The notes beneath the pieces were generated by a model. That model was not told the origin of the DNA and did not search any database. It worked only from the letters and a program-made list of their open reading frames with translations. DNA of 64,000 nucleotides. Origin: Actinomadura latina NBRC 106108. Lineage in GTDB: Bacteria > Actinomycetota > Actinomycetes > Streptosporangiales > Streptosporangiaceae. How positions within the stretch are numbered: position 1 is the stretch's first letter; each line of letters opens with the position of its first letter. The stretch spans positions 121,887 through 185,886 of the forward strand of contig NZ_BCQS01000026.1 of assembly GCF_001552195.1 (NCBI RefSeq), read 5' to 3'. The position numbers were made by a program, and so were the translations under genes. Positions 35,745 through 44,075 of the stretch are shown here, in pieces.

Positions 35745-36401
35745 ATGCAGCAGCGAGCGATCAACGTCGTCCTGACCGGCGTCACCGGTACCGCCCTCGC
35801 GGGCATGCTGGTGGCCGGCGTCGCAGCCGCCAGTGATGACTCCGCTCCGGAAAAGCAGTTCCTGTCGCAGCAGGCCGTGGCCTCGCAGGAGCACAAGGCC
35901 TCCCCTGACCGCGCGCTGAAGGACGGCGCCAAGATCGGCAAGAGTGCGGCGAAGGCCGACTCCAAGGCCGGCAAGGCCGACACCAAGCGCGAGAAGAGGG
36001 GCCCGAAGACCCTCCTCAGCGGCAAGACCACCGCGTCCTACTTCTGGGACGACGGGTCCGGCGTGAACGGCGACACCGGCGCCCCGGCCGGCGGCAAGCC
36101 GATGCAGAAGGGGCTGTTCGCCAGCCCGAGCTGGCCCATGCACACCAAGGTCAAGGTCAGCTACGACGGCCGCAGCGTCACCGGCTTCGTCGGCGACCGC
36201 GGTCCCGGCGAGCCCTCGCACCGGGGCGTCATGCTCGACCTCGACACCTACACCTTCCGCTACCTGCTGGACGGCGGGAAGCCGAAGAGCAAGTACAACG
36301 CCGGTACAGGCGAAGGCCACCTGAAGAACGTCAAGTGGGAGGTCCTCTCCTGGGGCGGCGGCGCCGGCAAGAAGGGCGCGCCCCGGCCCTTCGGGTCCTG
36401 A
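35745..36401 (+). CDS. Secreted RlpA-like double-psi beta-barrel protein
   Basis: The 218-residue product begins with a signal peptide (INVVLTGVTGTALAGMLVAGVAAASDD, cleavage near residue 28-30), followed by a Lys/Ala-rich linker (IGKSAAKADSKAGKADTKREKRG) and a C-terminal domain: TTASYFWDDGSGVNGDTGAPAGGKPMQKGLFASPSW, KVKVSYDGRSVTGFVGDRGPG and HRGVMLDLDTYTFRYLLDGG. The ASYFWD/ GFVGDRGP pattern resembles RlpA/expansin-like double-psi beta barrels that act on peptidoglycan or cell-wall polymers. It is probably exported and wall-bound. A strong terminator follows at 36446-36490. Confidence 0.75.
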   Translation: MQQRAINVVLTGVTGTALAGMLVAGVAAASDDSAPEKQFLSQQAVASQEHKASPDRALKDGAKIGKSAAKADSKAGKADTKREKRGPKTLLSGKTTASYFWDDGSGVNGDTGAPAGGKPMQKGLFASPSWPMHTKVKVSYDGRSVTGFVGDRGPGEPSHRGVMLDLDTYTFRYLLDGGKPKSKYNAGTGEGHLKNVKWEVLSWGGGAGKKGAPRPFGS

Positions 36402-36445
36402 CCCGGATCATCACAGACCCGGCACAGGGCTGCCGGTGCATGGAG

Positions 36446-36490
36446 AACGGGGATTCCCCGGGATCGCGAGATCACCGGGGAATCCCCGTT
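36446..36490. terminator. Perfect 16-base-stem terminator
   Basis: AACGGGGATTCCCCGG and CCGGGGAATCCCCGTT are complementary over 16 bases with a 13-base loop, followed by TTCGG. It ends both the RlpA-like gene and the minus-strand TPP remnant. Confidence 0.85.
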
Positions 36491-36496
36491 TTCGGC

Positions 36497-36895
36497 TCAT
36501 CCGCCGCTCCCCGCGCCGTGCCCGGCGATCGGGGCCTCGATGAGGAGGGGTGCGGCCAGGTCCCCGACCCCGGCGACCGCGTCCCGCAGCTCGGCCGCCG
36601 AACCGGCGCGCAGCGCCTCGATGCCGAACGCCCGCGCGGCGCTCCGCCAGTCGATCGCCGGCGGAGCGAGGTCCATGCCGACGTAGCGGCCGTGCTCGGC
36701 GGACGGTCCGCCACCCTCGTCGAGGGTGTCCTTGAGCGTCCGGTACTCCCCGTTGTTCATGACGACGAACGCGACGGGGACCTCGTACCGGGCCGCGCTA
36801 CAGAGGCCCTGCACGCCGAACATCGCGCATCCGTCGCCGAGCACCGCGACGACCGGGCGGTCCGGGACCGCCATCCGGGTGCCGACCGCTGCGCA
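36497..36895 (-). pseudogene. TPP-dependent (benzoylformate decarboxylase-like) C-terminal remnant
   Basis: The frame carries the TPP-binding C-terminal domain of a ThDP enzyme: AAVGTRMAVPDRPVVAVLGDGCAMFGVQGL (GDG motif), VPVAFVVMNNGEYRTLK (the NN that ends the ThDP motif), and LIEAPIAGHG. Benzoylformate decarboxylases have this pattern. About 400 upstream residues, including the PYR domain, are missing; a stop (TAG) stands 40 bases further upstream in frame. No start with normal context. It lies just after the stop of the LLM gene. Confidence 0.8.
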
Positions 36896-36934
36896 GGTCG
36901 CATGCTCGCCGCATGTCCTCCGTACCGGCGGCGT

Positions 36935-37873
36935 CTAGGCGGCCAGCAGCGGAATGACGGGAGCGAACTCCTCCATGCAGGCGTCCGGGACCTGGTAGTA
37001 GGTGAATCCGTAGCGGTCGCGGCGGTCGAGCATCTGCTCGGCGATGTGCTCGGGCGGGCCGACGAACTGGGACGGCATGTCCAGGACGAGATCGGCCGAC
37101 GCCGCCCCCCAGCCGCGCGTCACCGCGACCTGGGCGGCGACGCCGCGCGGGTGGGGGCCGAACGTGGGCGTCACCATCATGCTCAGCTCGATGTCCCGTT
37201 CCCCTGCGGCTTCCCGTACCCAGTCCACTTTGCGGGCGATGGTGTCCGGCAGCCGCTCGGTCACCTCGCCGGAGATCGTCCCTTCGGGAAGGGCGCGGGG
37301 GAGGATGCCCACGGTGTCGGCGAGCCGCCCGGCGATGCCGAGCATGCGCCTGCTGCCGGCGCCGACGGCGAGGGGCGGGCGCCGGCCGGGACGCGGGAAC
37401 ACCGTGAGCCCGTCGATCCGGTAGTGCTCCCCGGCGAACGAGGTTTTCTCGCCGTCCAGGAGGCTCCGCAGGATGCGCAGCGACTCCTCCAGGCGGCCGA
37501 CCCGCGTCCCCGCCGCGTCGAAGGGCATCCCGGCGGCCTCGTACTCCTCGCGCAGCCAGCCCGCGCCGATGCCCAGCTCGAACCGCCCGCCCGACAGGTG
37601 GTCGAGGGTGGCGGCCTCGTTGGCGAGCAGCACCGGGTGCCGGTAGTCGTTGGCGAGGACCATCGTGCCCAGCCGCAGCGCGCCGGTGGCGGACGCGGCG
37701 GACGCCAGCGCCACCATCGGGGCGAGCTGGTCGCCGAACGGCTCGGCGACGAAGTGGTCCCGCAATGTCAGGACGTCATATCCGAGTTCTTCGGCGCGGC
37801 GCGCGGTACCGGCCAGGTCGGCGCCCGACCGGATCGACTCGCCCACGACACCGAAGCGGAAGTTCCTTGGCAT
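36935..37873 (-). CDS. LLM-class F420-dependent oxidoreductase
   Basis: A 312-residue bacterial luciferase-fold enzyme: FRFGVVGESIRSGADLAGTARRAEELGYDVLTLRDHF, then RLGTMVLANDYRHPVLLANEAATLDHLSGGRFELGIGAGW (very typical), and PLAVGAGSRRMLGIAGRLAD. It is closest to the mycobacterial/actinobacterial F420 LLM groups. A cytoplasmic oxidoreductase with unknown substrate. ATG 37873. It may have been joined with the TPP enzyme before the latter decayed. Confidence 0.9.
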   Translation of the reverse strand: MPRNFRFGVVGESIRSGADLAGTARRAEELGYDVLTLRDHFVAEPFGDQLAPMVALASAASATGALRLGTMVLANDYRHPVLLANEAATLDHLSGGRFELGIGAGWLREEYEAAGMPFDAAGTRVGRLEESLRILRSLLDGEKTSFAGEHYRIDGLTVFPRPGRRPPLAVGAGSRRMLGIAGRLADTVGILPRALPEGTISGEVTERLPDTIARKVDWVREAAGERDIELSMMVTPTFGPHPRGVAAQVAVTRGWGAASADLVLDMPSQFVGPPEHIAEQMLDRRDRYGFTYYQVPDACMEEFAPVIPLLAA

Positions 37874-38009
37874 GGCCCGATCCTGCCCGCGTACCGGGCG
37901 GGTCCGCTGGCAGGAATCCGACGTGAGCGTCGACCGGCGGAACGAGGCGAGCGGCTCGGTCGCCGTCCGTGCGGCGTAAGGGCGTCACCGACTGCCCCGT
38001 TCGCACCGG

Positions 38010-38558
38010 TCATTCTCCAGGCTGCGTCCCGCCGCCCGGTTTTTCAACCTCTGCGGGCTCCACCTGCTGAAACAGCAGCTGTCCCGGCCAGTCGCCGACC
38101 GTGAACTCCGCGGCGGGCTCGAACCCGTTGCGCCGGTAGTACTCGACGAGCCGCCGGTCGTCGCCGCGGTAGCAGTCGACGCGCAGGAGATCGACGTCTT
38201 TCGCCCGTGCCTCGTCCTTCGCCTTGGCGATGAGCGCGCTGCCCACACCGTGCCCGGCGGACGCGCGGTCGGTCACCAGCAGGGTGATGTAGAGCTCCGG
38301 CTCGTCGATCGGGTCGACGTAGCGCGGCGGGCGGGAGGAGACCGCCATGGCCCCGGCGGGACGGCCGTCCACCTCGGCCACCCAGATCTCGTCGTCGCGG
38401 GCGATGCCGTTGATCCGCTCCACCCTGCGCGGATCGTCCGACCACGGCTCGCTGCCCCACTGCCCCGTCCGGCCCTCCGCCGCGAGCCACGCGACGGCGC
38501 CGTCCAGCATCGCCAGCAGCAGCGGCGCGTCGCCGGGGCCGCCCCTGCGGATCTCCAT
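38010..38558 (-). CDS. GNAT-family N-acetyltransferase
   Basis: A 182-residue GNAT protein: EIRRGGPGDAPLLLAMLDGAVAWL at the N-terminus, EIWVAEVDGRPAGAMAV (beta strands 2-3), ITLLVTDRASAGHGVGSALIAKAKDEARAKDVDLLRVDCYRG (motif A, acetyl-CoA binding pyrophosphate loop) and LVEYYRRNGFEPAAEF (motif B). It acetylates an unknown amine. Its ATG overlaps the upstream phosphotransferase stop (TGATG; a GTG three bases earlier is possible), so both are one transcript. Confidence 0.88.
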   Translation of the reverse strand: MEIRRGGPGDAPLLLAMLDGAVAWLAAEGRTGQWGSEPWSDDPRRVERINGIARDDEIWVAEVDGRPAGAMAVSSRPPRYVDPIDEPELYITLLVTDRASAGHGVGSALIAKAKDEARAKDVDLLRVDCYRGDDRRLVEYYRRNGFEPAAEFTVGDWPGQLLFQQVEPAEVEKPGGGTQPGE

Positions 38559-39622
38559 CACGACTCGATGAAGCCGTGGGCGCGCTGGAACAGGCCCAGC
38601 GTGATCGTGTGCAGCAGGTCGCCGGTCTCCTTCGGGGCCTTCCCGGCGAACGCGCGGGCGTGCGTGCCCTCCAGGACGATGCCGAGCTTGAAGCAGGCGA
38701 GCACCGCGTACCAGGTGATGGACGACAGGTCGCGGCCCGCGACGGCGTCCGCGCGCTCGGCGTAGGCGGTGACGAGTTCGTCCGCCGCCGGGAGGCCGCC
38801 CGCGGTGCCCAGCGGACCGGCCAGCGCGGCGCTCTGGTCCTCGCGGTCCGGCCAGGTGGCCAGCAGCCAGCCGAGGTCCAGCAGCGGGTCGCCGATCGTG
38901 CACATCTCCCAGTCGACGATCGCGGCGACCTCGGGGCCGTCGAAGGAGTACATGAGGTTGGCCAGGTGGTAGTCGCCGTGCAGGATTCCCGCCCGCCACA
39001 CCTTGGGACGGTTGTCCTCCAGCCAGCGGGCGACGTCGTCCAGGCCCGGGATGTCGGGGCCCGGATAGCCGTCCAGTGAGCTGTAGGAGTCCAGTTCGGA
39101 CATCCAGCGGCCCACCTGCCGCTCCAGGAACCCCTCGGGCTTGCCGAAGTCACCCAGGCCGACGGCCTCGTGGTCGACCGCGCCCAGCGCCGACAGCGCG
39201 CGGGCCGCGTTCAGGCCCATCTCCCGCCGGACGGACGCGTCGCCCGCGTGCGTCCCAGGGAGCGCGACCGTGGCGTTGAAGCCGTCGACCGGTGTCATCA
39301 GGTAGAAGACCGCGCCGGCCAGCACCGTCTCGTCCGGGCAGGCCGCGATGAGGCGCGGCGCCGGGACGTCGGTGCCGTCGAGGGCCGCCAGCACGCGGGC
39401 CTCGCGGCGCAGGACGTCGTTCGTCCTCGCGCGCAGGTGGCCCGGCCCGCGCCGCAGCACGTACTCGCGGCCGCCCCGGCGGAACCGGATCAGCGTGTTC
39501 TGCGTGCCGCCGGCGAGGAGCACGACGTCCTCGAATGGGCCGGGCGGCAGGCCCTCGCCGTCCATCCACCCGGCGAGGACGCCGAAGTCCACGAGGGCGC
39601 GGTCGATCTGCTCAGGCTGCAC
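38558..39622 (-). CDS. Phosphotransferase of the acyl-CoA-dehydrogenase-associated APH family
   Basis: A 354-residue APH-fold kinase with intact active site: ILHGDYHLANLMY (HGDxxxxN) and VDWEMCTIGDPLLDLGWLL (DxD/metal site), plus AGGTQNTLIRFRRGGREYVLRRGP for nucleotide. Such proteins are usually coded next to, or fused with, acyl-CoA dehydrogenases (ACAD10/11-like) and phosphorylate 4-hydroxy-acyl-CoAs so that the partner dehydrogenase can act; here the acyl-CoA dehydrogenase is divergent, 106 bases away. That role is inference from context. Starts with ATG 39622. Confidence 0.88.
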   Translation of the reverse strand: MQPEQIDRALVDFGVLAGWMDGEGLPPGPFEDVVLLAGGTQNTLIRFRRGGREYVLRRGPGHLRARTNDVLRREARVLAALDGTDVPAPRLIAACPDETVLAGAVFYLMTPVDGFNATVALPGTHAGDASVRREMGLNAARALSALGAVDHEAVGLGDFGKPEGFLERQVGRWMSELDSYSSLDGYPGPDIPGLDDVARWLEDNRPKVWRAGILHGDYHLANLMYSFDGPEVAAIVDWEMCTIGDPLLDLGWLLATWPDREDQSAALAGPLGTAGGLPAADELVTAYAERADAVAGRDLSSITWYAVLACFKLGIVLEGTHARAFAGKAPKETGDLLHTITLGLFQRAHGFIES

Positions 39623-39666
39623 GGCGGGTCCCTTTCCGGCACAAGGTCAACCGGAGAGTAACAGTC

Positions 39667-39678
39667 ATGCACTTGCAT
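39667..39678. promoter_or_regulatory. Near-palindrome ATGCACTTGCAT between divergent fatty-acid genes
   Basis: One base differs from the perfect palindrome at 34519-34530. It lies in the 106-base gap between the phosphotransferase and the acyl-CoA dehydrogenase and is a good candidate operator for the TetR at 41014. Confidence 0.5.
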
Positions 39679-39728
39679 TACTTACTGAGGTAGGCCGATT
39701 ATCGGGGAAACGACGCAGGAGGCTCGCC

Positions 39729-41021
39729 ATGGCTTGGGACTTCGAGACCGACCTCGACTACCAGGAACTCCTCGACTGGGCGGACGCCTTCGTCCGGGAC
39801 GAGGTCGAGCCGCTCGACCTCGTGCTCGGCGACCCGTACGACAAGACCGATCCCCGCTACAAGCGGCTCGTCCGCCCCCTGCAGGACCGGGTGCGCGACA
39901 AGGGCCTCTGGGCGTGCCACCTCGGCCCCGAACTCGGCGGCCAGGGATACGGCCAGGTGAAACTGGCCCTGCTGAACGAGATCCTCGGACGATCCAGGTG
40001 GGCGCCGTCGGTGTTCGGCTGCCAGGCGCCCGACTCCGGCAACGCGGAGATCATCGCCCACTTCGGCACGCCCGGGCAGAAGGAGCGCTACCTGCGGCCG
40101 CTGCTGGACGGCGAGATCTCCTCGTCCTACTCGATGACCGAGCCGCACGGGGGAGCGGACCCCACGCTGTTCACCACGCGGGCCGTCCGCGACGGGGACG
40201 GCTGGGTCATCAACGGCGAGAAGTGGTTCTCCTCGAACGCCCGCCACGCGACGTTCCTGATCGTGATGGCCGTGACGAACCCTGATGTGTCGGCATACCA
40301 GGGCATGTCGATGTTCATCGTGCCGGCCGACGCGCCGGGCCTGACCACCGTCCGGAACGTCGGCGTCGGCGGTGAGCGCGAGGGCTCGCACGGCTACCTG
40401 CGCTACGAGGACGTCCGCGTCCCGGCCGAGAACCTCCTCGGCGACGAGGGCGGCGCGTTCGCCATCGCGCAGACCCGGCTCGGCGGCGGCCGCATCCACC
40501 ACGCCATGCGGACGATCGCGCAGGTCCGCAAGGCGTTCGACATGATGCTGGAGCGGGCCGTCTCCCGGCAGACCCGGTTCGGGCCGCTCGCCAAGATGCA
40601 GATGACCCGCGAGAAGATCGCCGACAGCTGGATCGAGATCGAGCAGTTCCGGCTGCTCGTCCTGCGCACCGCCTGGCTGATCGACAAGCACAAGGACTAC
40701 AAGAAGGTCCGCAAGGACATCGCCGCGGTCAAGGCCGCGATGCCGAAGGTCTACCACGATGTCGCGCAGCGGGCGATGCACCTGCACGGCGCTCTCGGGG
40801 TGTCGAACGAGATGCCGTTCGCGGGCATGCTCCTCGCCGCCGAGGCGCTCGGCATCGCCGACGGCCCCACCGAAGTCCACAAGATCACCCTGGCCAGGCA
40901 GCTGCTGCGCGACGTCGAGCCCGTCGAGGGCCTGTGGCCGTCCGGCCACCTGCCCACCCGCCGGGAGGCGGCCCGCGAGCGCTTCGCCGAGGCGCTGGAG
41001 CTCGCGATCGGCGATGAGTGA
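39729..41021 (+). CDS. Acyl-CoA dehydrogenase family protein
   Basis: A 430-residue FAD-dependent acyl-CoA dehydrogenase, full length. Seen: ACHLGPELGGQGYGQVKLALLNEILGRS, the SSSYSMTEPHGGADPTLFTTRAV flavin loop (usual ...AMTEP...), GWVINGEKWFSSNARHATFLIV and the C-terminal HLHGALGVSNEMPFAGMLLAAEALGIADGPTEVHK. The HGALGVS and PTEVH positions match ACAD10/11-like members. Catalyses alpha,beta-dehydrogenation of acyl-CoA, possibly with 4-hydroxyacyl-CoA assisted by the divergent kinase. AGGAGG before the ATG. The stop overlaps the next ATG by 8 bases. Confidence 0.92.
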   Translation: MAWDFETDLDYQELLDWADAFVRDEVEPLDLVLGDPYDKTDPRYKRLVRPLQDRVRDKGLWACHLGPELGGQGYGQVKLALLNEILGRSRWAPSVFGCQAPDSGNAEIIAHFGTPGQKERYLRPLLDGEISSSYSMTEPHGGADPTLFTTRAVRDGDGWVINGEKWFSSNARHATFLIVMAVTNPDVSAYQGMSMFIVPADAPGLTTVRNVGVGGEREGSHGYLRYEDVRVPAENLLGDEGGAFAIAQTRLGGGRIHHAMRTIAQVRKAFDMMLERAVSRQTRFGPLAKMQMTREKIADSWIEIEQFRLLVLRTAWLIDKHKDYKKVRKDIAAVKAAMPKVYHDVAQRAMHLHGALGVSNEMPFAGMLLAAEALGIADGPTEVHKITLARQLLRDVEPVEGLWPSGHLPTRREAARERFAEALELAIGDE

Positions 41022-41685
41022 CACCCGCGAACGCCTGCTGGACGCCGCCGAGGCCCTCTACGCCGCGCGCGGCGTGGACACCGTCAGCCTCCGGGAGATC
41101 CTCCAGGAGGCCGGCGCCCGCAACGCCACGGCCGTCCAGTACCACTTCGGGGACCGCGCGGGGATCCTCCGTGCGATCTTCGCGCGGCACGCCCCCGACG
41201 TGGAGGCCCGCCGGCACGCCCTGCTCGACGCCTACGAGGACGGCGAGCAGGGCGTCCGGCCGCTGGCGGAGGCCCTCGTCCGGCCGCTCGCCGCGCGCCT
41301 CGCCGACGCGTCGGGCCGCGCCTACCTGCAGATATGGGCGGACGTCGTGAACCGCCCGAACCCCCTCGTGCCGGTCGCCGTGCTGGACGACCCGTCGGAG
41401 GCGGCCTCCGGGGGAGCGGCGCCCGAGGCGCGCCCCGACAGCCTCTGCCGCTGGCGCGCCCTCGTCGAACCTCTGCTGGAGGAGGACGCGGCACGCCTGC
41501 ACCGCCGCTTCACGGCCATCCTGTACGCGTCGATCGAGCTGGCCCGCCGCGCCCGCTCCGGCCCCCGCACCGACGACCGCCTGTTCACCAGCTACCTGAT
41601 CGACGTCGTCGCCGCGATCCTCGGCGCCCCGGTCTCGCCCGAGACCCGCCGTCTCGCCGCCGAACGCGACGCCGCCCGCCGCTGA
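41014..41685 (+). CDS. TetR-family transcriptional regulator
   Basis: The 223-residue protein has the TetR HTH: DTRERLLDAAEALYAARGVDTVSLREILQEAGARNATAVQYHFGDRAGILRAIF, with a QYHFGDR turn. The C-terminal domain is helical, with TDDRLFTSYLIDVVAAILGAPVS at the end. ATG 41014 lies inside the acyl-CoA dehydrogenase gene, so the two are coupled, and it probably represses the dehydrogenase/phosphotransferase divergon via the near-palindrome at 39667. Confidence 0.88.
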   Translation: MSDTRERLLDAAEALYAARGVDTVSLREILQEAGARNATAVQYHFGDRAGILRAIFARHAPDVEARRHALLDAYEDGEQGVRPLAEALVRPLAARLADASGRAYLQIWADVVNRPNPLVPVAVLDDPSEAASGGAAPEARPDSLCRWRALVEPLLEEDAARLHRRFTAILYASIELARRARSGPRTDDRLFTSYLIDVVAAILGAPVSPETRRLAAERDAARR

Positions 41686-41690
41686 GGTCA

Positions 41691-41704
41691 CATTCGTCCA
41701 AGAC
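41691..41704 (+). promoter_or_regulatory. CATTCGTCCAAGAC box upstream of the VOC gene
   Basis: The 14 bases recur exactly at 44611-44624 before the methyltransferase and, in altered form (TTTCTTCAAGACC), at 48021-48033 by the AraC regulator. The box ends 52 bases before ATG 41757, the same distance as at the second site. Confidence 0.6.
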
Positions 41705-41756
41705 GCGCGGATCCGCCCGCCGCACACTGGGCATGTCAGACCCCAGGGAGGACGAT

Positions 41757-42119
41757 ATGACGAGCGAGATCCGCCGGACCTTCTACCCGCTGATCAAGGC
41801 CGCCGACCCGGCGCGGACGATGGCGTGGCTGGAGGAGGCGTTCGGCTTCACCGAGATCGCGGCCCACAAGGACGACACCGGGAAGATCGTCCACGCCGAG
41901 ATGCGCTTCGACACCGGGCTCATCATGCTGGGCGCCGCCGAGACCCCCGCGGCGGCGGTCTACGTGGCGGTCGACGATCCCGACGCCCACCACGACCGGG
42001 CGAAGGCCGCCGGCGCCGAGATCTTCCGGCCGCTCACCGACCAGGACTACGGCTCCCGCGACTACGCGGCCCGCGACCCCGACGGCAACGAGTGGTACTT
42101 CGGCACCTACCGCCCCTGA
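41757..42119 (+). CDS. VOC-family (glyoxalase/bleomycin-resistance-fold) protein
   Basis: The 120-residue protein has a single VOC module: IRRTFYPLIKAADPARTMAWLEEAFGFTEIA (first beta-alpha-beta), EMRFDTGLIMLG, AVYVAVDDPDAHHDRAKAAGAEIFRPLTDQDYGSRDYAARDPDGNEWYFGTY, the usual C-terminal DPDGNxWxF. It is possibly a metal-dependent detoxifying or binding protein, or a GyrI-like antibiotic sequestration protein. AGGGAGGACGAT precedes the ATG. Regulation is probably by the AraC at 47158 through the shared box. Confidence 0.88.
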   Translation: MTSEIRRTFYPLIKAADPARTMAWLEEAFGFTEIAAHKDDTGKIVHAEMRFDTGLIMLGAAETPAAAVYVAVDDPDAHHDRAKAAGAEIFRPLTDQDYGSRDYAARDPDGNEWYFGTYRP

Positions 42120-42120
42120 C

Positions 42121-42266
42121 CCGCCCCGCCGCCCGGCGCCGACCCCCGCCGCCGCGCTCGGCGCCGACGAGGCGGCGCTGGCGCTGCGCCTGGAGCGGGC
42201 CGGGTTCGGATACCTGCTGCGGGAGGACGTCCTCGGCCGCTATCGGGCGCGGCGGCGCGCTACCTG
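42121..42266 (+). pseudogene. C-terminal remnant of an unidentified gene
   Basis: Plus-strand frame PAALGADEAALALRLERAGFGYLLREDVLGRYRARRRAT then stop has protein-like character but no start and no upstream continuation; the VOC stop is directly before it. Probably the end of a deleted gene. It overlaps the end of the convergent deacetylase by a few bases. Confidence 0.35.
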
Positions 42267-43072
42267 AGGCCGGCGAAGAGGTCGTCCTCCTGGTCGGGCG
42301 CCTCGATGCGGCAGAAGTGCCGGACGAACGACTCGAACGAGAACGCCGCCCGCTGCATCTCCTCCGGCATCCGCAGCAGGAAGATGTTCTCACCCTGGCT
42401 GGCGTGCGCCTCCAGGGCCTTGCGCTTGGCGTCCACGTGCGCGGACACCTCCACCATGCTGGTGATCAGCTCGTCGGGGGTGCCGAAGTCGTCCGGCGGG
42501 TCGAAGTCGATCTCCACGCCCGCTTCCCGGACGGCGTCGAACATCTGCTTGATACCCGAGCGGGGAATGGCGGTGTAGTACAGCTTGTCGGGCACGCCGC
42601 TCTTCTCGGCGGCGGCCAGCGCGATGCGGTGGGCCTGGATGTGGTCCGGATGCCCGTAGCCGCCGTTCTCGTCATAGGTGACGACGACCTGCGGGCGGTA
42701 GCGCTCCATCAGCTCGGCCAGCCGCCCGGCTGACTCGTCGAGGGGGACGTTCGCGAAGGCGCGCGGGTCGTCGTTGGCCGACCAGCCGTCCATGCCGGAG
42801 TCGCGGTAGCCGAGCAGCTCCAGATGGCCGATGCCGAGCAGGCCGGCCGACTCGCGCAGCTCGCCGAGGCGGCGCCGCGCGACCTCCTCGGCGTCGTGCC
42901 CGGGCTCGCCGGGTTTCACGCCGCCGGAGTCGTCGCCCTGCTCGCCGTTGGTGCAGGTGACCAGCACCGTCCGGATGCCCTCGGCGGCGCTGCGGGCGAG
43001 CAGCCCGCCGGTTCCGAGCACCTCGTCGTCCGGGTGGGCGTGGACGGCCATCAGCGTGAGTTCGTGCGTCAT
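42260..43072 (-). CDS. PIG-L family deacetylase (Mca/LmbE-like)
   Basis: A 270-residue zinc amidohydrolase. MAVHAHPDDEVLGTGGLLARSAAEG holds the HPDD motif, VVVTYDENGGYGHPDHIQAHRIALAA holds the third zinc ligand (HPDH), and TCTNGEQG is the conserved TCTxG. It resembles mycothiol S-conjugate amidase Mca and MshB; DSGMDGWSANDDPRAF is typical of Mca. In actinobacteria Mca cleaves mycothiol conjugates for detoxification. I do not claim the exact substrate. ATG 43072. Confidence 0.88.
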   Translation of the reverse strand: MTHELTLMAVHAHPDDEVLGTGGLLARSAAEGIRTVLVTCTNGEQGDDSGGVKPGEPGHDAEEVARRRLGELRESAGLLGIGHLELLGYRDSGMDGWSANDDPRAFANVPLDESAGRLAELMERYRPQVVVTYDENGGYGHPDHIQAHRIALAAAEKSGVPDKLYYTAIPRSGIKQMFDAVREAGVEIDFDPPDDFGTPDELITSMVEVSAHVDAKRKALEAHASQGENIFLLRMPEEMQRAAFSFESFVRHFCRIEAPDQEDDLFAGLR

Positions 43073-43127
43073 CCGGTTCCTCCAGGGGGTTCCGGTCGTC
43101 CACCCTACGTCCCGGAACCGGAGTCGA

Positions 43128-43982
43128 TCAGGTCTGGGACGTGGACTCCGCAGCGGAGAGGCCGGCGTGCGTCAGCGGCCGCGCCGGCGGGTCGAAGGGG
43201 AAGTGCGAGGACGTCTTCGAGCCGTCCACGATGAGCAGCTCGCCGGGTGCGAGGAGCCGCCAGCCCGGGTCGTCGTCCATGCGTTCGCTGGCCACCACGT
43301 GCGCGCGGCACGGCTCCCGATGCGACGCCACCTGCACGCGGCCGGGCTCGCGGTCGGACGCCAGGTCCCGGGCGTCGCCGGGGTCGCCCAGCTCCGGCTG
43401 GTTCACCCAGAGCTCGTGGGTCTCCGGATAGCGCAGCGCCCACAGCCGGCCCGACTCGGCCAGCAGGACGTTGAGGGCGAAGACCGGCAGTTCGGCGGCG
43501 ATGCGCCGGATGGCCGCGATCAGCCCGGTGGTGGTGTCGCCGTGCCGCCGGATCTCCGCCGTGACGTAGGCGAAGACGAGCTCGGAGTCGGTCTGTCCCT
43601 GCATCAGCGCCCGGTCGACGTCGGTGAGCCACGAATCGAGGACGTCGAGGCCGTGCACCACGCCGTTGTGGGCGAACAGCCGGTCGTCCATGACGAACGG
43701 GTGCGAGTTGTGCACGTCGACCTCGCCCGTCGACGCGTAGCGGACGTGGGAGACGTACGTGTGCGACACGACGTTGCGCGCCTCGGCGTTGAAGTCGGCG
43801 TCCTGGAACGCGGCGATGGGCGCGCGGTCGCGGACGGGCTCCTCGCCCAGCGAGAACCAGCCGAGGCCCGTCCCGTCCGGCATGCGGCGGCTCTGCAGGC
43901 TCAGGCTGGCCGGCGCGTCCACCAGCCAGAACGTGGCGCGGACGCGCGGCCCGCCGGTCGTCATACCGAACAGTCGGCACAT
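43128..43982 (-). CDS. Class II glutamine amidotransferase (YafJ/EgtC-like), copy 2
   Basis: The 284-residue protein is paralogous to 27622-28620: MCRLFGMTTGGPRVRATFWLVDAPASL, GLGWFSLGEEPVRDRAPIAAFQDADF, SHVRYASTGEVDVHNSHPFVM, LFAHNGVVHGLD and TDSELVFAYVTAEIRRHGDTT. Cys2 is the nucleophile. Here the C-terminus ends soon after LLIVDGSKT, without the Pro-rich tail. The region RDLASDREPGRVQVASHREPCRAH is longer than in copy 1. Which amide acceptor it serves is unknown. Confidence 0.86.
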   Translation of the reverse strand: MCRLFGMTTGGPRVRATFWLVDAPASLSLQSRRMPDGTGLGWFSLGEEPVRDRAPIAAFQDADFNAEARNVVSHTYVSHVRYASTGEVDVHNSHPFVMDDRLFAHNGVVHGLDVLDSWLTDVDRALMQGQTDSELVFAYVTAEIRRHGDTTTGLIAAIRRIAAELPVFALNVLLAESGRLWALRYPETHELWVNQPELGDPGDARDLASDREPGRVQVASHREPCRAHVVASERMDDDPGWRLLAPGELLIVDGSKTSSHFPFDPPARPLTHAGLSAAESTSQT

Positions 43983-44075
43983 GACCGGAGGATGCCCGGC
44001 AGAACGCCCGATAAGACTCGGCCGCCAAGAAATGACCTTCGACGGCGGGACCCTTGATGACGTACCGTCCGGTGT

